Origin: Nostoc calcicola FACHB-3891 | GTDB lineage: Bacteria > Cyanobacteriota > Cyanobacteriia > Cyanobacteriales > Nostocaceae | Direction: 5' to 3' | Length of the DNA: 64,000 bases | Assembly (NCBI RefSeq): GCF_014697355.1 | Contig: NZ_JACJRQ010000021.1 | Location: 62,001-126,000, forward strand | Shown here: positions 30,693 through 38,924 of the stretch, in pieces | Numbering within the stretch: the first letter of the stretch is position 1 | Layout: the number at the start of each line of letters is the position of its first letter | Program-made: the position numbers and the translations under genes | Notes under the pieces: model-generated | Told to the model about the DNA's origin: nothing | The model's input: only the letters and a program-made list of their open reading frames with translations | Database searches by the model: none

Positions 30693-30985
30693 ATTCCTAA
30701 TAAATATACCAGTACCACAATTCCTACAGTCAGACAGCCATCAGTAATTCCAAATTTCAAATCAAGAAATACAATGGTGGCAACCATCCTGACTATATTG
30801 CTAAATTTTTACTTAAATAGCGGTCATATAATTTTATTTTAGTCAACTACCCTACCTTACTTTTGTGACTTTTGGGTGCAAAGTTCCAGGATTTAGCGTT
30901 TGAGAATAAATTTGAGTAAGTGTCACATGACTGTGCATTAGGCTTTGATGCTAATTTTAAGTTTTTAAGCGATCGGATTACTACG

Positions 30986-31915
30986 ATGTCACAGATTTTC
31001 CTACCGCCGAAATGGCTTGAACAGCTTTGCGATCCTTATGCTGTGCTAGGAATTTCTGTGACTGCTGATGATCGCCAGATTCTCAAACGCTATCACACTT
31101 TAGCAAAACTGCTACATCCCGATCGCCAGACCAAAAGCAGCAAAAAAGACCAAGAATTAGCAACGGCAATATTTAGCCATTTAATCAACCCAGCTTATGA
31201 ACAGTTGAAAAATCAACACAAGCGCTTTAGCGTCATAACTATGCTATTGTCACAAGCAAGAGTCTTAAAGCAGCAAGCTTTGTCTTCTGAAAGTGCCATA
31301 GTCCAGGAAATTCGGCAAATGTCTGCACCCCAAGCAGAGTTATTTTACGAAGAAGCGATCGCTTGCTATGCAGAAGCTCAATACAAATCCATACATGAGT
31401 TTTATCAAGTAACGCGACAAATTAATACACTTAATTTAGCTTACTTACAGTTGCATAAACCTCATTTATTGCTACCTCAAGAACCTTTCCCCATCATTCC
31501 TAAGGTAGAAGTCAAGCCAGTCGAATTGACATTTGAAAAAACTAATGTTAAACCAGTTTTGAAAAACTACGCTCAACGTCACTACGAGCGAGCTATTGAG
31601 TATAGTAAATCAACCAAATGGACGCTGGCTGTACAAGAACTCCGGGATGCCATCAAGTTAGAGCCGAATAACAGTGATTATCACGCCTTATTAGGTTTTG
31701 TACATCTCCAACAGAAATTACTAGGGATGGCCAGAGTTTACATCCGTCAAGCATTAAAACTTAACCCCCAACATTCACTAGCTTTGAAATGCGCTACTAG
31801 ATTGAAAATTCAACCCGGTGAAAACGCCAATCCGAAATCTATTGCCAAAGCTTTGAGTATTGCGGCTTTATTAAGTGGGTTTAAAGACGGGAAACGTTCT
31901 CAAGTCAAGTGTTGA
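30986..31915 (+). CDS. J-domain protein with C-terminal TPR repeats
   Basis: A 309-residue protein. The N-terminal J domain (about residues 15-75, DPYAVLGISVTADDRQI) contains the HPD tripeptide in LLHPDRQ that stimulates DnaK ATPase. A helical middle follows, then TPR repeats around AVQELRDAIKLEPNNSDYHA and ARVYIRQALKLNPQH. It is a DnaK co-chaperone with a protein-binding tail. The ATG at 30986 is preferred to an upstream in-frame GTG at 30920. The membrane is not obviously involved. Confidence 0.87.
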   Translation: MSQIFLPPKWLEQLCDPYAVLGISVTADDRQILKRYHTLAKLLHPDRQTKSSKKDQELATAIFSHLINPAYEQLKNQHKRFSVITMLLSQARVLKQQALSSESAIVQEIRQMSAPQAELFYEEAIACYAEAQYKSIHEFYQVTRQINTLNLAYLQLHKPHLLLPQEPFPIIPKVEVKPVELTFEKTNVKPVLKNYAQRHYERAIEYSKSTKWTLAVQELRDAIKLEPNNSDYHALLGFVHLQQKLLGMARVYIRQALKLNPQHSLALKCATRLKIQPGENANPKSIAKALSIAALLSGFKDGKRSQVKC

Positions 31916-32040
31916 AATTTCGCTAAGAAACCGTACTCAAACCGAAGCTTGTCCATTAGATTACTCTCCTAGACTAGAATAAAAATAGAAGTAAAACTAT
32001 TAAGCTACTGAGTCTGGGCGCTCAGTTTTATATAGGGAAC

Positions 32041-32364
32041 ATGGGATTCTTCGATTCTGAGATAGTTCAGCAAGAAGCAAAGCAGTTGTTTGATGATTAT
32101 CAAGCACTTATCAAGCTTGGCAACGGCTACGGTAAATTTGACCGCGAGGGGAAAAAGCTGTTTATTGAGCAAATGGAAGCCATGATGGATCGGTATCGCA
32201 TCTTTATGAAGCGCTTCGAGCTATCAGAAGATTTCATGGCACAAATGACAGTAGAGCAACTGAAAACCCAGTTAGGTCAGTTTGGTGTCACCCCCCAACA
32301 AATGTTTGACCAAATGCACCTCACTTTAGAACGGATGAAAGCCGAGCTAGAGAAACAGCCCTAA
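32041..32364 (+). CDS. DUF1825 family protein
   Basis: A 107-residue cyanobacterial conserved protein beginning MGFFDSEIVQQEAKQLFDDY. It is all-helical and rich in Met, Gln and Glu, with conserved GKFDREGKKLFIEQMEAMM. DUF1825 proteins are near-universal in cyanobacteria and have no established function that I know. It converges on the penicillin-binding protein gene across inverted heptamer repeats. Confidence 0.88.
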   Translation: MGFFDSEIVQQEAKQLFDDYQALIKLGNGYGKFDREGKKLFIEQMEAMMDRYRIFMKRFELSEDFMAQMTVEQLKTQLGQFGVTPQQMFDQMHLTLERMKAELEKQP

Positions 32365-32370
32365 CATCAA

Positions 32371-32578
32371 GTTACGAGTTAAGAGTTAGGAGTTGGGAGT
32401 TAGGAGTTGGGAGTTAAAATTTTATGTGAATCAAGTCTTGAAAACCTTGTTACTTCCTTAATTTATCCAAAATTATCATTTTGCTTAATTTTGGAAAATT
32501 CATCTAACTAGAGGTAAACCAATATGAGGTGGGAGTTACTTAATAACTCCTAACTCCTAACTCCTAACTCCTAACTCT
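32371..32578. repeat. Inverted TTAGGAG heptamer arrays between convergent genes
   Basis: The left arm (32371-32416) has degenerate GAGTTAG/GAGTTGG units; the right arm (32545-32578) has four complementary CTAACTC units. The arrangement mirrors that at 10960-11068 and also separates two convergent genes (DUF1825 and the PBP). Confidence 0.65.
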
Positions 32579-34502
32579 AATTAGACTTGGGACGAGGAAA
32601 CTGGGAAGGTGACTTGAAGTTTTCTACTGGTACGTTTTTGAGCGCCTTTTCCATAAAATCTTTCCAAATAGGAGCAACCATACCGCCACCTGTAGCACGG
32701 CTAGCTAATTGTCTGTTGTCGTCTCTCCCCACCCAGACAGCAGTAGTTAATTGTGGCACAGTGCCAACAAACCAAATATCCTTTTCTGATGAAGTTGTAC
32801 CTGTCTTCCCAGCGCTGGGGCGATTTATGGCAGCACCTTTACCTGTACCGCTAGTAACTACCGTTCGCATCACATCAATAATGGCTGCTGAAGCCCAAGG
32901 GTCTAGAACTAGCTGAGGTTTAGGGGTATTATCTAGTAATACATTACCACTACTATCGCTGACACGCGCAATTACGGTGGGTGGAGACTGCCAACCATAA
33001 TTGGCAAAGGTAGCATAGGCACTGGCCATTTCCAGGGGAGTGACACCAATTGCACCCAGAGGTAGTGAAGTCACAGGTTCCATTGGACTCATAATGCCCA
33101 AGGTACGACAGGTTTCGATGACTCTATTCATCCCCACAGCCTTACCAATCTTAATCACAGGAATGTTACGTGACTGAGCTAAAGCTGTACGAATTGGCAT
33201 AGGACCGCTAAAACCTCCATCGTAGTTTCTCGGATAGTACCAACCGTTACCATCTCGATAGCTGACTGGAGAATCTACCACCGTTGTGTCTGGGCCATAT
33301 TTCCCGGTAGCAAAAGCAGTATAGTAGACAAAGGGTTTAAAAGAAGATCCAGGCTGTCGCTGAGCTTGAGTTGCCCGATTGAATTCACTGATTTTAGGAT
33401 CTACACCACCCACCAGTGCTTTAATAAAATGCGTGCGCGGATCGATTGCTACCAAAGCGATTTGATTCTTAGACAATCCCTGCCCCAGCAGTGATTTATG
33501 CCATTTAACAACAGTGTCTTCTGCCATAACCTGGAAATTGGCGTCAACAGTAGTTTGCACGCGCATTCCGCCCTTGAGTAGTGCTTCACGCCCAAACTTC
33601 TTAGCCAACTCCTGCGCTACAGTATTGGTTATATAAGGTAGGGCACTACCTTGAAAGGATTTGATTTTACCAAGTTTAATTTCTTGCTTGAGGGCATCGT
33701 CGTACTCTTGCTGGTCGATCCAATTCAATTCCAGCATCCGTCCTAATACTTCTTTTTGTTTCTGTTTTGCCAGCTTCATACTGGCAAACGGACTGAATTC
33801 TTCTGGTGCTTGAATCAAACCCGCCATCATTGCTGACTCACCCAAGCTTAAATATTCTGCTGACTTATTAAAGTAACTGCGTGCCGCAGTTTGTACACCA
33901 TAATTATTATGACCCCAATAAACTTGATTGAGGTACATTTCTAAAATTTGGTCTTTGGTGAGAATTTGCTCTAACCGAATTGCCAGCACCCCTTCTGCTA
34001 ACTTTCGGGTAAAGGCACGCTTGCGAGTCAAAAATAGGTTTTTTACCAACTGCATGGTAACAGTAGAGCCACCCTCTTTGACTCCACCTGCTACGGCGTT
34101 AACTACTACAGCACGTCCAACACCAGTGGGGTTAATCCCGTGGTGATCGAAAAAGTGGCTATCTTCACTTGCCAATACTGCCCGTTTGAGATTCGGGGAA
34201 ATCCGATCTAGGGGAACTACTTCGCGGTTGGCTTCTCCGTGGACACTGGCTAAGAGTTTACCTTTAATGTCATAAATGTAAGTCGTTTCCGAGGGAAAGA
34301 AGTTGCGTAGCTGTCTGACATCTGGCAAATTACGGAAACTGATGGCTAAACCAACTAGTCCTCCGGCTACAATGGAACTTGCCAGCATGGTGATTGAAAG
34401 AAGAGTGCCGCCAGTTACCTGGCCGACTCCTTTCAAAAACTCAAAACCTGATGAAGCCCGACGCTGTGGCTGTTTATCTTCAAAAGTCCTAGACGACGAC
34501 AC
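32577..34502 (-). CDS. Class A penicillin-binding protein (PBP1A type)
   Basis: A 641-residue bifunctional peptidoglycan synthase. Residues about 32-55 are the membrane anchor. The glycosyltransferase domain has its catalytic Glu in ASEDSHFFDHHG and GGSTVTMQLVKNLFL. The transpeptidase domain has SxxK in PGSSFKPFVYY, SRN in AQSRNIPVI and KTG in SAGKTGTTSS. It polymerises and crosslinks glycan in the periplasm. It is one of several class A PBPs expected in a heterocystous cyanobacterium; which paralogue cannot be decided here. It is divergent from tyrS. Confidence 0.95.
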   Translation of the reverse strand: MSSSRTFEDKQPQRRASSGFEFLKGVGQVTGGTLLSITMLASSIVAGGLVGLAISFRNLPDVRQLRNFFPSETTYIYDIKGKLLASVHGEANREVVPLDRISPNLKRAVLASEDSHFFDHHGINPTGVGRAVVVNAVAGGVKEGGSTVTMQLVKNLFLTRKRAFTRKLAEGVLAIRLEQILTKDQILEMYLNQVYWGHNNYGVQTAARSYFNKSAEYLSLGESAMMAGLIQAPEEFSPFASMKLAKQKQKEVLGRMLELNWIDQQEYDDALKQEIKLGKIKSFQGSALPYITNTVAQELAKKFGREALLKGGMRVQTTVDANFQVMAEDTVVKWHKSLLGQGLSKNQIALVAIDPRTHFIKALVGGVDPKISEFNRATQAQRQPGSSFKPFVYYTAFATGKYGPDTTVVDSPVSYRDGNGWYYPRNYDGGFSGPMPIRTALAQSRNIPVIKIGKAVGMNRVIETCRTLGIMSPMEPVTSLPLGAIGVTPLEMASAYATFANYGWQSPPTVIARVSDSSGNVLLDNTPKPQLVLDPWASAAIIDVMRTVVTSGTGKGAAINRPSAGKTGTTSSEKDIWFVGTVPQLTTAVWVGRDDNRQLASRATGGGMVAPIWKDFMEKALKNVPVENFKSPSQFPRPKSN

Positions 34503-34675
34503 GGCGATTTCACTTCCTCACTTGTAAATTTAACTGTAATTAATTGGGCGAAGCAAGGCGGTTAATTTTTTGCAATTATAGTAGTTTGGCAGATGAGAAA
34601 GTGGATAAATTGCAAGTGTTTATAACCAACTTAACTTCTAGTGTACAAAGCATAGCTAACAGTGGATTTTCTAGT

Positions 34676-35866
34676 ATGACGCCAGATATGAATTGGCTGC
34701 ATCGTGGTGTAGTAGAAGTTTTCCCACAACCAGTTGATGTTAACAGTGAAAGTCTAGAAAAGCGCTTATTAACTACAAACCAACCTTTGAGGGTCAAATT
34801 GGGCATTGACCCTACTGGTACTGATATTCATCTAGGTCATAGCATACCAGTACGAAAACTGCGAGCTTTTCAAGATGCTGGTCATATAGCAGTTCTAATT
34901 ATTGGCGATTTTACAGCACGCATTGGCGATCCGACTGGTAAATCTGAGGTGCGTCGTCAGCTTACAGAAGCAGATGTAGCCCAAAATGCCCAGACTTATC
35001 TTGACCAAGTACGTCCTATCTTGGATTTTGACACACCAGGAAGGTTAGAGGTGCGCTATAACTCCGAATGGCTTTCCCAGCTCAACTTAGAGAAAATTTT
35101 GGAGTTACTTTCCACGATGACGGTCGGGCAAATGTTGGCTAAAGAGGGATTTGCCGATCGCTATAAAAAAGAGAATCCGATTTTTATCCATGAGTTCCTG
35201 TACCCGTTGATGCAAGGTTTTGATTCGGTTGCTGTTGAGGCAGATGTGGAATTAGGAGGAACCGATCAGAAATTTAACATTGCTGTGGGCAGAGATTTAC
35301 AGCGCCATTTTGGTCAAAAGCCCCAATTTGGGATGCTGCTGCCAATTTTGATTGGCACAGATGGCGTGCAAAAAATGTCCAAGTCCTTAGGTAATTATAT
35401 TGGGTTATCAGAACACCCAGGACAAAAGTATCAGAAGTTACAAGGAGTACCAGACAATCTACTGGAGCAGTATTTTGAACTGTTGACAGATTTACCTTTA
35501 GATCGACTGCCAGAAAATCCCCGCGATCGCCAAACACTTTTAGCATGGGAAGTTGTCAAACAGTACCACGGCGAAACGTCAGCCCAAGAAGCGAAAGAAG
35601 CTGCCGAAAGCGGCGGTAAGGAAGGAGCAGTTCCAGAATTTTCTCTGGCTGGGGTGTCCCAATTTCCCGTAAAGTTAGCCTATCTTCTCAATGTCACTAG
35701 CTTGTGTAAAAGTACAGGAGAAGGCAAGCGGAAAATTCAAGAAGGTGGAGTGCGTTTGAATGGCGATCGCATTTCTGATATCGATACCACTTTCGCTACT
35801 GCTACTGATTTACAAGGTAAAGTTTTACAAGTCGGCAAAAACAAGTTTGTCCGTTTAGTGCTTTAG
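34676..35866 (+). CDS. tyrS: Tyrosyl-tRNA synthetase (KMSKS/TyrZ subtype)
   Basis: A 396-residue class Ic synthetase that charges tRNA-Tyr. The HIGH-equivalent is HLGHS, and the signature loop is KMSKS in [11 protein letters not shown], which places it in the TyrZ-like subgroup rather than the E. coli TyrS type (KFGKT). A C-terminal S4 RNA-binding domain (about residues 335-396, [19 protein letters not shown]) follows. The start [11 protein letters not shown] at 34676 is chosen because upstream in-frame codons from 34544 encode no family sequence. pyrF follows 14 bp downstream. Confidence 0.95.
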   Translation: MTPDMNWLHRGVVEVFPQPVDVNSESLEKRLLTTNQPLRVKLGIDPTGTDIHLGHSIPVRKLRAFQDAGHIAVLIIGDFTARIGDPTGKSEVRRQLTEADVAQNAQTYLDQVRPILDFDTPGRLEVRYNSEWLSQLNLEKILELLSTMTVGQMLAKEGFADRYKKENPIFIHEFLYPLMQGFDSVAVEADVELGGTDQKFNIAVGRDLQRHFGQKPQFGMLLPILIGTDGVQKMSKSLGNYIGLSEHPGQKYQKLQGVPDNLLEQYFELLTDLPLDRLPENPRDRQTLLAWEVVKQYHGETSAQEAKEAAESGGKEGAVPEFSLAGVSQFPVKLAYLLNVTSLCKSTGEGKRKIQEGGVRLNGDRISDIDTTFATATDLQGKVLQVGKNKFVRLVL

Positions 35867-35880
35867 ATGGGGAGTAGGGA

Positions 35881-36612
35881 ATGGGGAGTGGGAAATCGGC
35901 CGAACAACGTGTGATAGTGGCTTTGGATGTGCCAGATGCAAAAAGTGCGATCGCCCTTGTGGATCGGCTTGAAGATGTTACTTTCTTCAAAGTAGGCTTG
36001 GAGTTGTTTACCAGCACTGGGCCGAAGATTCTGGAAATCCTCAAGTCCAAGCAAAAGCGCATTTTCCTGGATTTAAAGTTTGACGATATCCCCAACACCG
36101 TTGCTGGTGCTTGCCGTAGTGCAGCTCGTTATGGGGTGGATTTATTGACAATTCATGCTACATGTGGCAGAGAAGCTTTAAAAGCAGGAACCGAAGCGGC
36201 ACAAATAGGAGCTGCACAAGCAGGTGTAAAACCACCGAAGTTGATTGCTATTACTTTGTTGACAAGCATTTCTTCGAGGCAGTTGGCATTTGATTTGAAA
36301 ATTCCCTTAGAATTGCCAGAATACGCCCTACAAATGGCACTGATGGCGCAAGAGTCGGGGTTGGATGGGGTAGTTTGTTCGCCCGAAGAAGTGGCACAGC
36401 TACGACAAACTTGTGGAGATGACTTTTTGCTAGTTTGTCCCGGAGTCAGACCAACTTGGGCAGACAAAGCGGATCAAAAGCGATCGCTCACTCCTTTCCA
36501 AGCTATCAGTGCTGGGGCAGATTATCTAGTGATTGGGCGTCCCATCACTACTGCTGCTGACCCTGAGTTAGCTTGGAAGAGAATTTGTGAGGAATTGAGT
36601 GCGATCGCATGA
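35881..36612 (+). CDS. pyrF: Orotidine 5'-phosphate decarboxylase
   Basis: A 243-residue TIM-barrel enzyme that converts OMP to UMP, the last step of de novo pyrimidine synthesis. The catalytic motif is [12 protein letters not shown] (Lys-Asp...Asp network); the phosphate-binding end is GVRPTW and [11 protein letters not shown]. The initiation codon lies inside a GGGGAGTAGGGAATGGGGAG repeat, so the first five residues (MGSGK) come from repeat DNA. It lies 14 bp after tyrS and overlaps the next gene by four bases (ATGA), indicating a tyrS-pyrF-hypothetical operon. Confidence 0.96.
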   Translation: MGSGKSAEQRVIVALDVPDAKSAIALVDRLEDVTFFKVGLELFTSTGPKILEILKSKQKRIFLDLKFDDIPNTVAGACRSAARYGVDLLTIHATCGREALKAGTEAAQIGAAQAGVKPPKLIAITLLTSISSRQLAFDLKIPLELPEYALQMALMAQESGLDGVVCSPEEVAQLRQTCGDDFLLVCPGVRPTWADKADQKRSLTPFQAISAGADYLVIGRPITTAADPELAWKRICEELSAIA

Positions 36613-37238
36613 AGGTAGAAATCAGAAATCAAATTTATGGCTTGTGGCTCCTAGTTTGTGGTTTCTGGTTTTTAACACCGAATATCTTGAATAACTCAGC
36701 ATTGGCAAAAAATTTTACCCCTAGCCCCTCTTTTTTAGCACAGAGGGAAAACGGTAACAGTGGGGCAAAATTTTTATGTTCTGACCAAGATTTAGAAACA
36801 TTGACTACACAGTTATTGCAAGATTTACCTAGTTACACCAACCGCGCTATCCAACGCGCCCGCCGTCGCAGCCGCAGCGCTGACCTATACAGCTACATGC
36901 TGGTAGCAGGAAGACCTGAGTTTACTCCCTTGCCCCTTAACCTTGAAGAATATAGTACAAGCGCCCCTGAAAGTTCTGCATCAGGAGTTGAGCAAGTTTT
37001 TTTTACTACCTTAGAGCGGCAGTACATAGGTAAGAAAGCAATAGAATTACAAGAATTTCACTGGCTGTTGTTGACTAAAACTAAAAGTGGTCGGCGTGTA
37101 GTGATGATGTTTACTCAAACTGGTTCCTATTCAGAAAAGCAAGCACTATCCCCACCACGGGATAGTAGTAATGGTGCGATCGCTCAAGGGGTCAAAGCTT
37201 GGTTACGCGATTGTCAAGCGGGAAGTGTGCGTAAATAA
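36609..37238 (+). CDS. Exported conserved hypothetical protein
   Basis: A 209-residue protein. Residues about 10-34 are a signal peptide ([18 protein letters not shown]... cleaved after SALA). The mature part contains an arginine cluster ([16 protein letters not shown]) and a beta-rich C-terminal region with [13 protein letters not shown] and [16 protein letters not shown] do not recognise a named family. It overlaps the pyrF stop by ATGA, so translation is coupled. The last ~150 bp are duplicated as a fragment at 37912-38063. Confidence 0.75.
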   Translation: MKVEIRNQIYGLWLLVCGFWFLTPNILNNSALAKNFTPSPSFLAQRENGNSGAKFLCSDQDLETLTTQLLQDLPSYTNRAIQRARRRSRSADLYSYMLVAGRPEFTPLPLNLEEYSTSAPESSASGVEQVFFTTLERQYIGKKAIELQEFHWLLLTKTKSGRRVVMMFTQTGSYSEKQALSPPRDSSNGAIAQGVKAWLRDCQAGSVRK

Positions 37239-37261
37239 ATAAATTAGGAGAACATTAAATA

Positions 37262-37714
37262 ATGTCAAAAATACCCATTCAAATTCTCTACGAACAGGAT
37301 TATCAATTGTGGTTAGAAACTACATTGAAACAATTACAAGAACGAGATTTAGATCGTCTTGATTGGGAGCATTTGATTGAGGAGATTGCAGCATTGGGTA
37401 ACGAACAGAAACACAAGCTCGAAAGTTATCTACTGCAACTTCTCAAACATCTGCTTTTGTATCAACATTGGAGTCTTCCTGACTGTAAAAATCATTGGGA
37501 AGTAGAAATTGATAATTTTCGCGTGGAACTTAGGAAATTAACCAAATCTAAAAACCTCTACAATTATCTGCTCACAGTCCTTGAAGAAGTCTACATTGAT
37601 GCATTACGACAAGCAAAAAAGAAAAGTGGGTTAAATTGTTTCCCACAAAGTTGTCCTTATACTATTGAGCAAATTTTAGATGTGGATTATTTGCCACCAT
37701 TTACATATTTATAA
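37262..37714 (+). CDS. DUF29 family protein
   Basis: A 150-residue DUF29 protein. It has the family's YEQDYQLWLETTLKQLQERD start, the LDWEHLIEEIAALGN segment, the LLKHLLLYQHW helix, and a C-terminal DVDYLPP. DUF29 genes are abundant in filamentous cyanobacteria, often near mobile DNA; function is unknown. It lies between the hypothetical gene at 36609 and a duplicated piece of that same gene, suggesting insertion or local duplication here. Confidence 0.9.
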   Translation: MSKIPIQILYEQDYQLWLETTLKQLQERDLDRLDWEHLIEEIAALGNEQKHKLESYLLQLLKHLLLYQHWSLPDCKNHWEVEIDNFRVELRKLTKSKNLYNYLLTVLEEVYIDALRQAKKKSGLNCFPQSCPYTIEQILDVDYLPPFTYL

Positions 37715-37739
37715 GTAGGGCATTGCCTATCTTTGTATC

Positions 37740-37909
37740 TTAGAGGATGTTTGAAAAGTCCAATTGTTGGTAGCAAAACGTTTTAGATCCCCCCAAATCC
37801 CCCGATAAATTGGGGGACTTTAACTCCGGTTCCCCCCTTTTTAAGGGGGGTTAGGGGGGATCAACAAGTACCTAAAATCACAGTTAACTACTTTTCAAAC
37901 AACCTCTTA
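37740..37909. mobile_element. MITE with TTA target duplication
   Basis: Terminal inverted repeats GAGGATGTTTGAAAAGT (from 37743) and ACTTTTCAAACAACCTC (ending 37906) differ at one position. They are flanked by TTA on both sides (37740-37742, 37907-37909). The interior contains complementary C-rich and G-rich blocks (CCCCCCAAATCCCCC and GGGGGGTTAGGGGGG). The element is 164 bp, with no coding capacity. A TNA duplication fits the IS1031/IS427 groups of the IS5 family (inference). Confidence 0.85.
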
Positions 37910-37911
37910 GA

Positions 37912-38063
37912 AAAAGTGCTTGGCATAGTGATGATATTTTCTCAAACTGGTTCGTATTCTACGATAGCAGCCACTATCCCGTGGCAGGGATAGTAGTAAT
38001 AATGCGATCGCTCAAGGAGTTAAAGCTTGGTTACGAGACTGTCAGGCGGGAAGTGTGCGTAAC
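37912..38063 (+). pseudogene. Duplicated 3' fragment of the 36609 hypothetical gene
   Basis: This stretch closely matches 37083-37232 of the upstream gene: AGTGATGAT, TCTCAAACTGGTTC, GGGATAGTAGTAAT, GCGATCGCTCAAGG, TTAAAGCTTGGTTACG and GGGAAGTGTGCGTAA are all shared in order. It lacks any start and contains frame-disrupting differences, so it is a dead copy. Its left edge coincides with the MITE's right TTA duplication. Confidence 0.85.
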
Positions 38064-38104
38064 CGAACAATGAAGCCTGGGGTTTAATTTTACCAATTTT
38101 CAGT

Positions 38105-38503
38105 TTAGTCAAAGCTACTGCTGCCAGAGTCACAGCTACTACTGCCGGAATCATAGCTACTACTGCCAGAGTCGCAGCTACTACTGCCTGAATCATAACT
38201 ACTATTGCCGGAATCATAGCTACTGCTGCCGGAATCATAGCTACTGCTGCCAGAGTCGCAGCTACTACTGCCGGAATCATAGCTACTATTGGAGTTGTAG
38301 TTACTGCTATTAAAGTTATAGTCACTACTAGGGTTATATATCTGAGCATCACCAACAGATGAACTACTGGTGCTATTACTAGAAGAATTACCAAAGTAGC
38401 CTCTACTGCTTTTATGGGAATTCTTTTTAGTGGGTGAAGCAGCATCTTTGATGAGAGCTATAAAGCCCAGGACAATCAGTGAAAATACGATCAAGCTCCA
38501 CAT
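38105..38503 (-). CDS. Small membrane protein with Ser/Tyr/Cys-Asp-Ser-Gly repeats
   Basis: A 132-residue protein. The N-terminus MWSLIVFSLIVLGFIALIKD is a single membrane segment or uncleaved signal. A Lys/Ser linker follows, then about ten tandem copies of a (Y/C)DSGSSS unit, encoded by an imperfect 21-bp tandem DNA repeat (38110-38290). Cys and Tyr alternate at the variable position. Extreme composition means coding status rests on the intact frame, the hydrophobic start and the AGGAGAGG-like sequence before the ATG. Function unknown; surface or scaffold role is a guess. Confidence 0.65.
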   Translation of the reverse strand: MWSLIVFSLIVLGFIALIKDAASPTKKNSHKSSRGYFGNSSSNSTSSSSVGDAQIYNPSSDYNFNSSNYNSNSSYDSGSSSCDSGSSSYDSGSSSYDSGNSSYDSGSSSCDSGSSSYDSGSSSCDSGSSSFD

Positions 38504-38697
38504 AGTTCCTCTCCTGTGCTAATCTTCTCAAGACTAATAGGCTGACGAAAATCCGAGTATAACTTCAGTCGTGTCAACCATTTTTCCGGATTTCATGAAG
38601 CTTGAAAGGTACTATTTAATTGTCACGCAAAATATACGCAATAAATGTATAATCTTTAACTTAGAATGAATCTATAAATTTTCAGGAACTTTGTAAT

Positions 38698-38846
38698 TTA
38701 ACGTGAGTTCGATGAGTACTGTTTTGACCTCACCCCCAACCCCTCTCCTCGTAGGAGAGGGGAGCAAAACCTTGATTTTTCTTGCTCCTCCCTCGCCTTT
38801 TAGGAGAGGGAGGTTGGGAGGGTGAGGTTTGTCGAACTCACGTTAA
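38698..38846. mobile_element. MITE-like element with 15-bp inverted termini
   Basis: TTAACGTGAGTTCGA (38698-38712) and TCGAACTCACGTTAA (38832-38846) are perfect inverted repeats. Nested inside are complementary blocks CCTCACCCCCAACCCCTC and GGTTGGGAGGGTGAGG, so the whole 149 bp can fold on itself. A target duplication is not clear because the flanks are AT-rich. No coding capacity. Confidence 0.75.
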
Positions 38847-38924
38847 TTTATTGGTCTTGCTGTGACTGGAAAAGGCAACAACAGGATTCTCTCCTGAAAA
38901 AAGTCTGGTATAAATCCAGTTTCA

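Noticed and set aside
38020-38445. 141-codon minus-strand frame overlapping the DSGSSS repeat gene
   Set aside because: It is the shifted frame of the same tandem repeat (Ala/Val/Met-rich), while the other frame has a membrane helix and a better start.
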